Shown piece after piece: positions 29,312-39,304 of a stretch of 64,000 nucleotides of DNA (positions within the stretch are counted from its first letter, which is position 1; each line of letters opens with the position of its first letter). The notes below the pieces were generated by a model that saw only the letters and a program-made list of their open reading frames with translations, was not told the DNA's origin and did no database searches. Origin of the DNA: Clostridium luticellarii (GTDB lineage Bacteria > Bacillota > Clostridia > Clostridiales > Clostridiaceae); assembly GCF_002995845.1 (NCBI RefSeq), contig NZ_PVXP01000001.1, positions 103,210 through 167,209 of the forward strand, written 5' to 3'. The position numbers were made by a program, and so were the translations under genes.

Positions 29312-32233
29312 CTATTCAAATAAATTTACCAGGTTTTTGAATAGATCTTTGTTTTCCTTTATTTTCTGCTCACTGCCAAGAACGCATATATTATCTTTAT
29401 TCATTGAGCTGGAAATAAGTTTTGAAAATCCTTTTATATCTTCTACCCCGGTATTTAATATTTCCTGCCTCTCTTTCTGCAGATCTTCATAACTCACATG
29501 TCTTATATAATTCTCCACTGCACGTTCTCCTTTCATGGAAGGGGAAAGCGGAAAATCCAAATCCGATATGGTCCCTATTATATATTTAACCATCTGTCTG
29601 TCATCTGCATTAAAATTATTAAAGAACTCTCCAGCTTTATCATATACCTCCAGGGTATGTTTTAAATTAGGATCTCTGTAAGAGGTAAAAAACATGTTCC
29701 CATTTCTCTGGAAAGAAGCAAAACTTCCATAGGCACCTCCCTGCACTCTCACCTGGTTCCACAGATATTCATAATTTGCTATGGATTTTAGGACCTGCAG
29801 GCTCCCACTATAGGAATATCCAAGGTCAATATAATTATACGCTTTGGCCACATACTGTATTTTTGAAGAAGTCATAAGCCCTTCATTTTTAGCTTTCAAA
29901 TCAAACTTATAGGATATTTTTCCAACTTTATCATCTTTCAATCCAGAAATCAATTCTTTCACCCTGTCTTGAAGATTATCATAATCAGCTTCATCACATG
30001 TTATATTTAAAATCAGATTGTTTTTGTTGAATATCTCATTGGAGACTTCTTTCAGGCTTTCTCTTATTTCCTCCACTTTGCTGTCAAAATTATTCTCCAG
30101 ATTGGATATGAATTTATAAAACTCCAGTCCGCCAATCATATCCTCATATTTACTTGCAGGAGAAAAATAGGAAGATACATGGTTGGCAACCACTACGTGG
30201 CCCCTCTCAAAAATAGTCATTTCAATTCTGGACTTAGTTTCCTGGATTATCTCCTTCAGCCTCTTCTTCTCATCAAATTTAGTATAATTTATTATCTCCT
30301 TCAATATGGAGATAAGTTTCTCCAAATTATTCACAAGCACCTTTGATTTTACTATGAATTTAGGATAAAACTCTCTGCTGTTCCCATTTTCTGAAAAGGC
30401 CTGAGAGGAATAATTTATTCCGCCTGTATATATATTTATTTCTTTTGCCAGGTCTTCATAGTAATAATTTTCAGTACTCACTTTTCCAAGCACAGCACTC
30501 AAAAGAGATACATATGGAATAAGTTCCTCTTTTACCCCTTCTGTATTGAAATATAGATTCACGTAGTATATTCCATTGGTGAATACAGGGTAAAATAATA
30601 CTTCCACATCCTGGATTTTATTTTTTACAAGTTTTAAATCTTTGGGATTGGGATCTATATCTTCTATAGACAAAAGAGGTATTTTCATCAAATCCTCCTT
30701 GCTGTCCCGCGTCATCTGCCTTTTTTTCAATCTCAGCGTATCTTGAATTATCTTTTGGATTTCATCTTCTGAAAGGCTGTCCTTAAGAGTTTTTAATTTT
30801 TCTTTTAGAAGTGCATCCTTTTTTTCTTCAAGTCCTCTTTCAGGTCTAATTATCAACATAGAACTATGATTATTTTTTAGAATATATCTATTAATGAGAT
30901 TTTCAAAATAATTATTATCCAGCTGGGATTTTATCTTGTTCAATACGGATTCATAGGTGAGATGGGTCCATGGGGCTTCATCATACAGCCAGCCGTCCAT
31001 ACATTTCATTCCATATATAAGTCCTTTGGGGTATCCCTTGTAATCTGCCTCCCTAAGCTGAAATTCCTTTATATTGACAGATGCTTCCACCAATTTTTTA
31101 TCTATACCCTTATCTACAATATCATTTAGAGTCTTCTCCACTGTATCTTGAAATCTACGCTTTTCATTCTCATTGGAACCTTTAGCTACTATTCCAAACA
31201 TGGGCTGAAGCATACCGGATTCAAATACTCCAAATACATCTTTACCTATACCTGCATCAATAAGTGCCTTTTTAAGTGGAGATGATGGAGTCTCCAAAAG
31301 CATGTGTTCAAGTATATCAAAAGCCAAATACAATTCATTGTCTACGGCTTTTCCTACGGAATAATTTATACTCAAAAAAGTTTTATCTTTCTCCTTTTCG
31401 GCACTGGAAATAGGATATTCTACAGTCATTTCCCTGCAGCTTTGAAAAGGTTTTTGAGTTATTAGGGCAGAATCTACTTTCTTTTTTTCAAAATGGCTCA
31501 AGTATTCCCTATCCAAAAATTCAAGTTTTTCAATTATATCCATGTTACCATATAGATATATATAGCTGTTGGAAGGATGGTAATATCTACTGTGAAAATC
31601 TAAAAACTGCTGTTGTGTAAGCTGTGGTATCACATCCGGATCCCCTCCGGATTCCACTCCATATTGAGTATCGGGATAAAGTGATTCCAGCATTTTTCTA
31701 AATAAAATTGACTCCGGTGACGAAAAAGCCCCCTTCATCTCATTGTAAACCACACCCTTATAGGTCATATCCTCTTCTCTGCTGTTGAGCTCATAATGCC
31801 ACCCTTCCTGCATCATTATTTCAGGATATCTATATATATTGGGCTGAAAAACTGCATCAAGATAAACATCCATAAGATTTGCAAAATCCTTGTCATTTAC
31901 ACTTGCTACAGGATACATGGTTTTATCCGGGAAAGTCATTGCATTTAAAAAAGTATTGAGAGAACCTTTTACCAATTCTACAAAAGGCTCCTTTACAGGA
32001 AATTTTTTTGAACCACAGAGTACGGAATGTTCAAGTATATGAGGCACTCCTCTGCTGTCATCCGGTGGGGTTCTAAAGCTTATGGAAAATACCTTATTGT
32101 CATCTTCATTCTTTAAGAAAAATAATCTGGCACCACTTTTTTCATGGTAAAAAAGCATTCCCTCAGAATTTATCTCCTCTAATTTTTTTTGTTCCTGCAG
32201 TTTAAAACCGCTGTACGTTTCACCTATCTGCAT
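29312..32233 (-). CDS. M16C family zinc metallopeptidase (PreP/presequence protease-like)
   Basis: A 973-residue two-halved insulinase-type peptidase. The inverted zinc motif HILEH (H65, E68, H69) is intact and is followed by GSKKFPVKEPFVELVKGSLN and a further glutamate in YNEMKGAFSSPE. The central M16C-associated domain and the C-terminal inactive half (IRHVSYEDLQKERQEILNT) are present, matching Cym1/PreP rather than processing peptidases. Such enzymes degrade unfolded peptides inside a closing chamber. No signal peptide, so probably cytoplasmic. It lies 22 bp after the patatin gene in the same transcript. Confidence 0.92.
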   Translation of the reverse strand: MQIGETYSGFKLQEQKKLEEINSEGMLFYHEKSGARLFFLKNEDDNKVFSISFRTPPDDSRGVPHILEHSVLCGSKKFPVKEPFVELVKGSLNTFLNAMTFPDKTMYPVASVNDKDFANLMDVYLDAVFQPNIYRYPEIMMQEGWHYELNSREEDMTYKGVVYNEMKGAFSSPESILFRKMLESLYPDTQYGVESGGDPDVIPQLTQQQFLDFHSRYYHPSNSYIYLYGNMDIIEKLEFLDREYLSHFEKKKVDSALITQKPFQSCREMTVEYPISSAEKEKDKTFLSINYSVGKAVDNELYLAFDILEHMLLETPSSPLKKALIDAGIGKDVFGVFESGMLQPMFGIVAKGSNENEKRRFQDTVEKTLNDIVDKGIDKKLVEASVNIKEFQLREADYKGYPKGLIYGMKCMDGWLYDEAPWTHLTYESVLNKIKSQLDNNYFENLINRYILKNNHSSMLIIRPERGLEEKKDALLKEKLKTLKDSLSEDEIQKIIQDTLRLKKRQMTRDSKEDLMKIPLLSIEDIDPNPKDLKLVKNKIQDVEVLFYPVFTNGIYYVNLYFNTEGVKEELIPYVSLLSAVLGKVSTENYYYEDLAKEINIYTGGINYSSQAFSENGNSREFYPKFIVKSKVLVNNLEKLISILKEIINYTKFDEKKRLKEIIQETKSRIEMTIFERGHVVVANHVSSYFSPASKYEDMIGGLEFYKFISNLENNFDSKVEEIRESLKEVSNEIFNKNNLILNITCDEADYDNLQDRVKELISGLKDDKVGKISYKFDLKAKNEGLMTSSKIQYVAKAYNYIDLGYSYSGSLQVLKSIANYEYLWNQVRVQGGAYGSFASFQRNGNMFFTSYRDPNLKHTLEVYDKAGEFFNNFNADDRQMVKYIIGTISDLDFPLSPSMKGERAVENYIRHVSYEDLQKERQEILNTGVEDIKGFSKLISSSMNKDNICVLGSEQKIKENKDLFKNLVNLFE

Positions 32234-32255
32234 ATCATCAACTCTCCTCCTCTAT

Positions 32256-33146
32256 CTATTTCATGCAGTCTTGCTGCACAGACACATTTTTCTGATTCTT
32301 GATCCATTCCTCCAGTTTGTCATAGCAGGCTGCTGCTTCTCTATATCCTTGATTATATAGTTCTGTAAGCTTATATTTATTCTTTTCTATTCTCTTTACC
32401 TTTAACGGCTGTTTAGGTCTAATTACAAAAGCTTTTCCCTCTCTTCTAAGTCTCTCTATATAACTCAAAGTACTGTTATATTTTCTGTGCCTGTTGATCA
32501 TTGCCTCAACCAGTCCACTATAATTAGAATATACTTTTCTGGCTAAAAATTTCATTTTGAAAGGCTTTTTTGTGTAATTCTCATTTCGTGTCAGAACAAT
32601 TATATTTCTCTTATTTCCATCCTCTATGGATTTTTTTATGGGTATTGGATCCGAAATTCCACCATCCAATAAATTCAATCCTTTGAATTTCACTATGGAG
32701 GCCATAAAAGGCAAACTGCTGGATGCTCTTATAGCATCAAATATTTCTTTTCCCTGGCATTTATCTTTTTCAAAATATACGGATTTTCCAGTATTACAGT
32801 CTGTAGTACCAACCATAAATTTTTCTTTCGCTCTATTAAAGGTATCTACATCGAATATTTCCAGTTTATTGGGTATCTCATTAAATATAAAATCCGCCCC
32901 AAATATCCCTTTTTTCAGTAACAGGTTTCTATAACTTAAATATCTGGGATCATCTACATAGTTTATATTTATTTTTTTATTTCTCCCCCTTTGCCTTGAA
33001 ATATATGAGCATGCATTACAGGCTCCCATAGAAACACCTATAATATATGGCAGGTATAAATTCTTTTCCATAAATAAATCCAGTACTCCAGCAGTGTACA
33101 GTCCTCTCATTCCTCCGCCTTCCAAAACCAATCCTATGTTCTCCAT
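32256..33146 (-). CDS. Patatin-like phospholipase
   Basis: A 296-residue patatin-domain lipid acyl hydrolase of the RssA/YjjU type. It has the oxyanion loop GLVLEGGGMRG, nucleophile elbow GVSMG and the catalytic aspartate in LLDGGISDPIP. The C-terminal 100 residues are basic, and the protein lacks a signal peptide. I chose the ATG at 33146, which puts the glycine-rich loop near the N-terminus as in relatives; the frame extends to a TTG at 33191. Substrate unknown. Co-transcribed with the M16 peptidase, with which no functional link is established. Confidence 0.85.
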   Translation of the reverse strand: MENIGLVLEGGGMRGLYTAGVLDLFMEKNLYLPYIIGVSMGACNACSYISRQRGRNKKININYVDDPRYLSYRNLLLKKGIFGADFIFNEIPNKLEIFDVDTFNRAKEKFMVGTTDCNTGKSVYFEKDKCQGKEIFDAIRASSSLPFMASIVKFKGLNLLDGGISDPIPIKKSIEDGNKRNIIVLTRNENYTKKPFKMKFLARKVYSNYSGLVEAMINRHRKYNSTLSYIERLRREGKAFVIRPKQPLKVKRIEKNKYKLTELYNQGYREAAACYDKLEEWIKNQKNVSVQQDCMK

Positions 33147-33297
33147 ATATTCTGCCTCACTTTCACTTATATTATATATTTCCCAGGTCAAAACTTTATT
33201 TAATATAATATTCTAACATATCTAGATAAGTTAGTGAAGTTATATGTTAAAACTTATCAGTATACAAAATCCTTCAGAATATAAAATCAAAACAAAA

Positions 33298-33345
33298 TAG
33301 GCACTATTAAAATTCCATTTACTAAAGAATTTTAAATAGTGCCTA
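33298..33345 (-). terminator. Terminator of pyruvate carboxylase
   Basis: TAGGCACTATT and AATAGTGCCTA pair around an inner AAAATTC/GAATTTT helix, just after the pyc stop on the minus strand, followed by ATTTTGTTTTG. Confidence 0.8.
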
Positions 33346-33369
33346 TTCAAGATTATATTTTCAACTGCA

Positions 33370-36300
33370 TTATTTCAACTTTACCAAAAGTTCACCGGTT
33401 TTAACCCTTTGTCCCTCTTTTACAAACACTCCTTCAACCACTCCTGAAGCAGATGCAGTAACATTTGTCTCCATTTTCATAGCTTCTATTACAATCAAAC
33501 TCTGTCCTTCCTTGATTTCACTGCCGGTCTTTACAAGTATCTTCACAATATTTCCCGGGATGCTTGCACCTATTTCCTTATTATTATCTGGATCTGCCAT
33601 GACCACGGAAGCTTCCTTTATTCCAGATTTTTCAAAGAGTGATTTATCTTTTATTCTTATATCTCTTTTATTTCCATTTATTTCAAACACTAAAAATCTA
33701 TATCCCTCAGAATCAGCTTTTGTAATATCAAGCAATTGTACATATAAACTACGTCCCTCTCCTACTTCTACTTCGCAAAATTCACCTTCGGAAAGTCCGT
33801 AGAAAAATATACTGCTGTCCATATGACTTAGATCTCCAAAATTGTCCACATATTTCAAGTAGTCCTCAAATACATCAGGATAAAGAGCATAGCTGATAAT
33901 TTCTTTTCCGTCAAATTCTCTCCTGTATTTTTTGCTCAGATATTCTTTTATCTTTGCAAAATCTTCAGGTGGAAGAAATTGTCCAGGTCTTCCTGTCAAA
34001 GGTTTCTCTCCCTTTAGCACCAATTCCTGAAGTTTCTTGGGAAAACCACCCATAGGCTGCCCCATCATACCTTTAAAATAGGAAACTGTGGAATCAGGGA
34101 AATTAAGATTTTTTCCCTTTTCATATATATTATCCTCGTTTAGGTTATTCTGTACCATAAATATAGCCAGGTCACCCACCATTTTGGAAGACGGAGTCAC
34201 TTTAACTATATTCCCCAGCATTTTATTTACTCTTTTGTACATATCTTTTACGTCTTCAAAACGATCTCCCAGGCCAAAGCTCTCCACCTGTGGCTTCAAA
34301 TTGGAATACTGCCCTCCTGGTATTTCATATTTATATATTTCTGCAGTACTGGATTTGAGTCCGGATTCAAACTGGCTGTATATTGGTCTTACATCTTCCC
34401 AATAATTTGATACTTTCTGAAGATCATCAATATTGAGTTCTGTATCCCTTTCAGTATTCTGCAGTGCTGCCACTACGGAATTAAGTGATGGCTGGCTTGT
34501 AAGCCCGGACATACTGCTGAAGGCAGCATCTACGATATCCACCCCGGCCTGGGCCGCCATGATAAGTGTGGCAACTCCATTTCCTGTAGTGTCATGAGTG
34601 TGAAGATGTATTGGTATGGATATCTCATTTTTAAGTGCCTTTATAAGCTTATAAGCTGCATAAGGCTTCAAAAGTGATGACATATCCTTTATCCCCAGAA
34701 TATGAGCTCCGGCTTTTTCTATATCTTTAGCAAGATCAACATAATATTTCAATGTATATTTGTCTTTACTGTCATCAAGAACATCCCCTGTATAACACAT
34801 GCAGGCTTCAGCTATCTTTCCCTGATTTGCCACTTCATCTATGGCAACTTCCATTCCTTTCAGCCAGTTTAAAGAGTCAAATATTCTAAATACATCAATA
34901 CCCGAATCAGAGGACTGCCTTATAAATTCCCTTATAACATTGTCAGGATAATTTTTATATCCAACAGCATTGGCTCCTCTCAAAAGCATTTGAAATAATA
35001 TATTAGGTATTTTTTCCCTCAATTTTTCAAGTCTCTCCCAAGGTGATTCCTTTAAAAATCTATATGCCACGTCAAAAGTAGCACCCCCCCACATTTCCAT
35101 GGAGAATAGATCCTTTCCCAATACAGACTGGACATCTGCTATCTTTAACATATCCCTGGTCCTCATTCTGGTGGCCATAAGGGATTGATGTGCATCTCTC
35201 ATGGTGGTGTCTGTAATAAGAAGTTTCTTTTGGGATTTTATCCAATCCACAAGACCCTCTTGTCCTTTTTGATCCAGTATCTGCTTGCTTCCTGATAAAT
35301 TTGATTCTTTTTTCACTGCTGGTACAACTGGAACATTAAAGCTCGGTTTTTTGCCATGAGTTTCATTTATTACCTTTTCTCCTATAAATTTCATTATTCT
35401 CAGTTCTTCATCCGGCTTAGGATTCATATTGAAAAGCTCGGGAGTATTTTCGATAAAGTTAGTATCACATTCCCCTTTTTGAAATTTTTCATTGCTCAGT
35501 ACGTTTATCAAAAAATCTGCATTTGTCTTGACTCCGGATATTACCGTCTCTTTTATAGATCGTATTGATTTTCTGATTGCATCTTCAAAAGTTCTTGACC
35601 AGGATATATCTTTCACAAGCAAGCTGTCATAATAAGGACTTATAACCGCTCCCGTAAATCCATTTCCACCATCCAGCCTTATTCCAAAACCGGATCCTGT
35701 TCTGTACATATCTATCCTTCCGGTATCCGGTGCAAAATTGTTGAGTGGATCCTCTGTAGTAACTCTGCACTGTATTGCGTAGCCGTTTAATTTAATATCA
35801 TCCTGAGAGTTTATGCCTATTTCTTTTGAATTAAGTGCATATCCTTCGGCTACGAGTATCTGGCTTTGAACAATGTCTATTCCCGTAACCATTTCACTTA
35901 CTGTATGTTCCACCTGAATTCTGGTATTCATTTCTATAAAATAATGATTCCCGTTTTTGTCCAATAAAAATTCTAATGTTCCTGCACTTCTATATCCTAC
36001 ACTTTTTGCTATCTTAAGTGCATCTTCACATATCTGAGCCCTTTTTTCATCAGACAGAGCTACGGATGGAGTAAATTCTATCACTTTTTGATGTCTTCTC
36101 TGTATGGAGCAATCCCTTTCATACAAATGCACTATATTTCCATATTTATCTCCAAGCACCTGAACCTCGATGTGTTTAGGTCCTTCAATATACTTTTCAA
36201 TAAATATATTCTCAGAGCCAAAAGCTTTTTGAGACTCATTTCTTGCACTATTGTATGCTTCTAAAAGCTCTTCCTTTTTTCTTACAATTCTCATACCTCT

Positions 36301-36804
36301 TCCGCCGCCGCCTGCTGCCGCCTTAATCATAACCGGATATCCACAGAATTCTGCAAACTCCAAAGCCTGCTGTTCTGTTTTTATAGGTTCCTGAACTCCC
36401 GGTATTGTCGGCACTCCAGCTTTCTTTGCTGCAACCTTGGATTTTATCTTGTCACCAAGCATTTCCATCATGTTCGAAGTAGGTCCAATAAACTCAATAC
36501 CTGCTTCTTCACATTTTCTTGCAAATTCAGAATTTTCTGCCAGAAAACCATATCCAGGATGTATTGCATCAGCCTTTTTGTCCAAAGCCACTTTTATTAT
36601 TTCATCAATATCCAGATATGCTTCCACTGGATTTTTATCCTTGCCTATTAAATAAGATTCATCGGCTTTGGTTCTAAAAAGAGATCTTTTATCCTCATTA
36701 GAATATATAGCTATAGTAGTTATACCCAATTCCTGACAAGCTCTGAATATTCTTATGGCGATTTCTCCTCTGTTTGCTACGAGTACCCTTTTAAATTTTC
36801 TCAT
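33370..36804 (-). CDS. pyc: Pyruvate carboxylase
   Basis: Biotin-dependent carboxylation of pyruvate to oxaloacetate, the anaplerotic step an acetogen uses to start its incomplete TCA cycle. Residues 1-450 are biotin carboxylase (ATP-grasp loop KAAAGGGGRGMR, FIEMNTRIQVEHTVSE); about 530-800 are the carboxyltransferase TIM barrel (TTMRDAHQSLMATRMRTRD, LHTHDTTGNG); then the PC/OADA tetramerisation domain; the last 75 residues are the biotin carrier with VIEAMKMETNV. The length of 1144 is normal for the single-chain enzyme. ATG behind AGGGGATGAG. Monocistronic with its own terminator. Confidence 0.97.
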   Translation of the reverse strand: MRKFKRVLVANRGEIAIRIFRACQELGITTIAIYSNEDKRSLFRTKADESYLIGKDKNPVEAYLDIDEIIKVALDKKADAIHPGYGFLAENSEFARKCEEAGIEFIGPTSNMMEMLGDKIKSKVAAKKAGVPTIPGVQEPIKTEQQALEFAEFCGYPVMIKAAAGGGGRGMRIVRKKEELLEAYNSARNESQKAFGSENIFIEKYIEGPKHIEVQVLGDKYGNIVHLYERDCSIQRRHQKVIEFTPSVALSDEKRAQICEDALKIAKSVGYRSAGTLEFLLDKNGNHYFIEMNTRIQVEHTVSEMVTGIDIVQSQILVAEGYALNSKEIGINSQDDIKLNGYAIQCRVTTEDPLNNFAPDTGRIDMYRTGSGFGIRLDGGNGFTGAVISPYYDSLLVKDISWSRTFEDAIRKSIRSIKETVISGVKTNADFLINVLSNEKFQKGECDTNFIENTPELFNMNPKPDEELRIMKFIGEKVINETHGKKPSFNVPVVPAVKKESNLSGSKQILDQKGQEGLVDWIKSQKKLLITDTTMRDAHQSLMATRMRTRDMLKIADVQSVLGKDLFSMEMWGGATFDVAYRFLKESPWERLEKLREKIPNILFQMLLRGANAVGYKNYPDNVIREFIRQSSDSGIDVFRIFDSLNWLKGMEVAIDEVANQGKIAEACMCYTGDVLDDSKDKYTLKYYVDLAKDIEKAGAHILGIKDMSSLLKPYAAYKLIKALKNEISIPIHLHTHDTTGNGVATLIMAAQAGVDIVDAAFSSMSGLTSQPSLNSVVAALQNTERDTELNIDDLQKVSNYWEDVRPIYSQFESGLKSSTAEIYKYEIPGGQYSNLKPQVESFGLGDRFEDVKDMYKRVNKMLGNIVKVTPSSKMVGDLAIFMVQNNLNEDNIYEKGKNLNFPDSTVSYFKGMMGQPMGGFPKKLQELVLKGEKPLTGRPGQFLPPEDFAKIKEYLSKKYRREFDGKEIISYALYPDVFEDYLKYVDNFGDLSHMDSSIFFYGLSEGEFCEVEVGEGRSLYVQLLDITKADSEGYRFLVFEINGNKRDIRIKDKSLFEKSGIKEASVVMADPDNNKEIGASIPGNIVKILVKTGSEIKEGQSLIVIEAMKMETNVTASASGVVEGVFVKEGQRVKTGELLVKLK

Positions 36805-37192
36805 AAATCACTCATCCCCTTTATAAAAATTATATATTCTGCATATTTATTAAAGTATATTATTAAATTTAAACAAGACAATATCATTATATATAAGTAA
36901 TAAAATTATTTCAATTGAATTATCATTTTTTTATACCTGCAAATATTAATTTTAATTGAACATTAAACAATGACTATTTTCTTTCGCAGCTACCTTTGAT
37001 TTCAGCAAATCTTTGGGGCAGAGTTAAATGTGTCTTTGCAATTTTTCTCAATTTTCAAAATCAATATTGCTACAAATTATTATATATCTTACTACTGATT
37101 TTGTAAATAGTATATTATATATATTATTTATGTTACTTTATACTATGATAAAATATCCAATAGTATCACACATAGGTTTTTATGATGATACA
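36805..37192. other. Gene-free AT-rich spacer upstream of pyc
   Basis: No convincing gene or structured RNA. Only short frames without ribosome sites occur. It must hold the pyc promoter on the minus strand, but no near-consensus pair stands out. Confidence 0.5.
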
Positions 37193-37365
37193 GATTCGCA
37201 CCAAATCAAAGATTTGGGCTCTCCTTTAAGAAACTCCTTCTCCCTATGGTCGAATGAGTAAGCGATTCGCACCAAATCAAAGATTTGGGCTCTCCTTTAA
37301 GAAACTCCTTCTCCCTATGGTCGAATGAGTAAGCGATTCGCACCAAATCAAAGATTTGGGCTCTC
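37193..37365. repeat. 71-bp tandem repeat, about 2.4 copies
   Basis: Units begin GATTCGCACC at 37193, 37264 and 37335, a period of exactly 71 bases. The third unit stops after about 31 bases, four bases before the tsaD stop codon. The two full units are identical by eye. Each contains the palindrome CCAAATC-AAA-GATTTGG. It is non-coding and lies just downstream of tsaD. Confidence 0.93.
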
Positions 37366-37368
37366 TGC

Positions 37369-38394
37369 TTATCTTTCTCCTAATTTTAAATTTGGGACTG
37401 CATTTAGGCTCAATGAACTGGTATTTCCCCGGACATACTCAAAATAAGCAGCACTTCCTATCATGGCTGCATTGTCGGTACATAGCACAAAATCCGGAAA
37501 CAAAACTTCTATATTATTTTCATGTCCCATTCTAATAAGAGTCTCCCTAAGACAGGTATTGGCTGCTACTCCCCCTGCTACGGCAATTTTATCTACATGT
37601 TTCAAATTGCATGCTTTCAATGAATTATCCGCTAAAAAGCTGACTACCGCCTTCTGGAAGGAGGCTGCCACATCAGCTCTATTTATGAGCTCCTTCTTCA
37701 TTTCTTTCTGATTTAGATAATTTAATACAGCCGATTTCAGTCCGCTGAAAGAAAAGTCAAGAGAAGTATCATCATGAAAATTGGCCCTTGGGAATTTAAT
37801 GGTTTCCGAATTCCCCTCTCTTGCCAATTTATCAATTTTAGGTCCTCCCGGATACCCCAGTCCAATAGCTCTGGCCACCTTGTCATAAGCTTCTCCTGCG
37901 GCATCATCCCTGGTTTGACCCATGACCTCAAATTTACCATGATCCTTCATATAAACCAGATAAGTATGACCACCGGACACCACAAGACACACAAAAGGAG
38001 GCTTTAAATCTTTGTACTGTATAAAATTAGCACTTATATGCCCCTCTATATGATTTACCCCGATTAAAGGCTTATGCAGGGCATAAGCCAGACCTTTTGC
38101 ATACTGCAGTCCCACAAGAAGTGCACCTACGAGTCCCGGTCCATAAGTAACTCCCACCCCATCTATATCTTCAAATGTAATTTGCGCTTCTTCCATTGCC
38201 TGCTTTACTACTATACTTATAACTTCTATGTGCTTTCTAGATGCAACTTCCGGCACCACGCCTCCAAATTTTTTATGAATATCTATTTGTGAAGATATTA
38301 TATTGGAAAGCACTTGCCTTCCATTAACAACTACAGCTGCAGAAGTTTCGTCACAGCTGCTCTCGATAGCCAATATTTTTATATCTTTATCCAT
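37369..38394 (-). CDS. tsaD: tRNA N6-adenosine threonylcarbamoyltransferase
   Basis: Transfers the threonylcarbamoyl group to A37 of ANN-reading tRNAs, with TsaB and TsaE; essential in most bacteria. The 341 residues are of the ASKHA fold: [12 protein letters not shown] at the start, the metal-binding motif NHIEGH, VSGGHT, and [14 protein letters not shown] near the end. The ATG at 38394 is preferred to an upstream TTG (38418), giving the usual family length. Standing alone with a tandem repeat after its stop; the RusA-like gene is divergent. Confidence 0.96.
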   Translation of the reverse strand: MDKDIKILAIESSCDETSAAVVVNGRQVLSNIISSQIDIHKKFGGVVPEVASRKHIEVISIVVKQAMEEAQITFEDIDGVGVTYGPGLVGALLVGLQYAKGLAYALHKPLIGVNHIEGHISANFIQYKDLKPPFVCLVVSGGHTYLVYMKDHGKFEVMGQTRDDAAGEAYDKVARAIGLGYPGGPKIDKLAREGNSETIKFPRANFHDDTSLDFSFSGLKSAVLNYLNQKEMKKELINRADVAASFQKAVVSFLADNSLKACNLKHVDKIAVAGGVAANTCLRETLIRMGHENNIEVLFPDFVLCTDNAAMIGSAAYFEYVRGNTSSLSLNAVPNLKLGER

Positions 38395-38609
38395 AAATAT
38401 CTTTACCTTTCCATTCAACTTATTTCAAACATTCATACAATATTATACCTATATCATTGAATTATACTACTTATTTTTTTTACAGTATAGTATGGTTTTT
38501 AAGTTTAATCCTTATATTTTACTTCACAGCTTCCGCAAGAATATGTATGGTATAATAATAGTAAAGATTTGTACAATCTTTAAATTCAATAACATACAGG
38601 GAGTAAAAC

Positions 38610-39242
38610 ATGAATAAACCCTATGCAAAAATCATAGTTAAAGGTTCTCCTATAACCAAGTCAAACTTCAAACTATTCAATATAAGTGGAAGAGCTATTT
38701 TACCCTACAATTCAGGTAAATATCATGACAGATACGCACTGTATGAGGAGCAGATAGCTTATGAATGCAGAAGTCAAAATCCTGGAACAGTTATATCGGA
38801 ATCTTTAATAGCAGTGTTGAAAGTATACTATAAAAGTAAAAAAAGGCATCCTGATACCAGCAATATAACTAAAAGTATATTCGATGGAATTGAAAAGAGC
38901 GGTCTGATAATAAATGATGCCCAGATTCGTAAAATAATCACAGAAGAATTTTATGATAAAAATAACCCCAGATTTGAGCTGGAATTATTTGGCGAAAGCC
39001 ATTACAACTTAAAATATGTCATTTCAGAAAATGAGTCCATAGAGGAGGAGATAAATTACTCCCCTCCTCCCAATAAAAAAAAATTTTATAATAGCAGCAA
39101 AAAAATACAAAATTCCAGTGAAAAATCTTCGATACCCAGATGTCAGATCTGCGGTAAACCACTTAAGAAAAATGAGATAATATCCGCAAACAAGGGTAAT
39201 ACCCTCATATGTAAAGATTGTTTTAACAAACTATTCAGATAG
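38610..39242 (+). CDS. RusA-like endonuclease fold protein with C-terminal zinc ribbon
   Basis: 210 residues. The N-terminal 120 match the RusA Holliday-junction resolvase family: an early IVKGSPITKSN strand, then KKRHPDTSNITKSIFDGIEK and LIINDAQIRK, with the acidic residues of the active site at D-T-S-N, D-G and N-D-A-Q. A Ser/Lys/Asn-rich linker leads to a C-terminal zinc ribbon (CQICGKPL and CKDCFNKLF). RusA genes are mostly phage-borne, but the neighbours here are housekeeping. A chromosomal role in recombination or repair is inference. ATG with a weak GGGAG site. Confidence 0.65.
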   Translation: MNKPYAKIIVKGSPITKSNFKLFNISGRAILPYNSGKYHDRYALYEEQIAYECRSQNPGTVISESLIAVLKVYYKSKKRHPDTSNITKSIFDGIEKSGLIINDAQIRKIITEEFYDKNNPRFELELFGESHYNLKYVISENESIEEEINYSPPPNKKKFYNSSKKIQNSSEKSSIPRCQICGKPLKKNEIISANKGNTLICKDCFNKLFR

Positions 39243-39272
39243 CTATTTATAGCTAAAAATTACGTATGAATG

Positions 39273-39300
39273 AAGATTTTCGATTAACACCGAAAATCTT
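39273..39300. repeat. Dispersed hairpin repeat, copy B (probable bidirectional terminator)
   Basis: AAGATTTTCG-ATTAACAC-CGAAAATCTT forms a 10-bp stem between convergent genes. It resembles the hairpins at 17667-17690 and 41770-41792. Its position suggests it ends both transcripts. Confidence 0.7.
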
Positions 39301-39304
39301 TATC

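Noticed and set aside
36805..37192. Structured leader (T-box or riboswitch) for pyruvate carboxylase
   Set aside because: No conserved motif or strong hairpin with T-tract was found in this AT-rich gap.
37028..37365. Small gene at 37028-37261, or a CRISPR array, in the tandem repeat
   Set aside because: The frame is mostly repeat and has no ribosome site. The 71-bp units are contiguous with no variable spacers and no cas genes are near.
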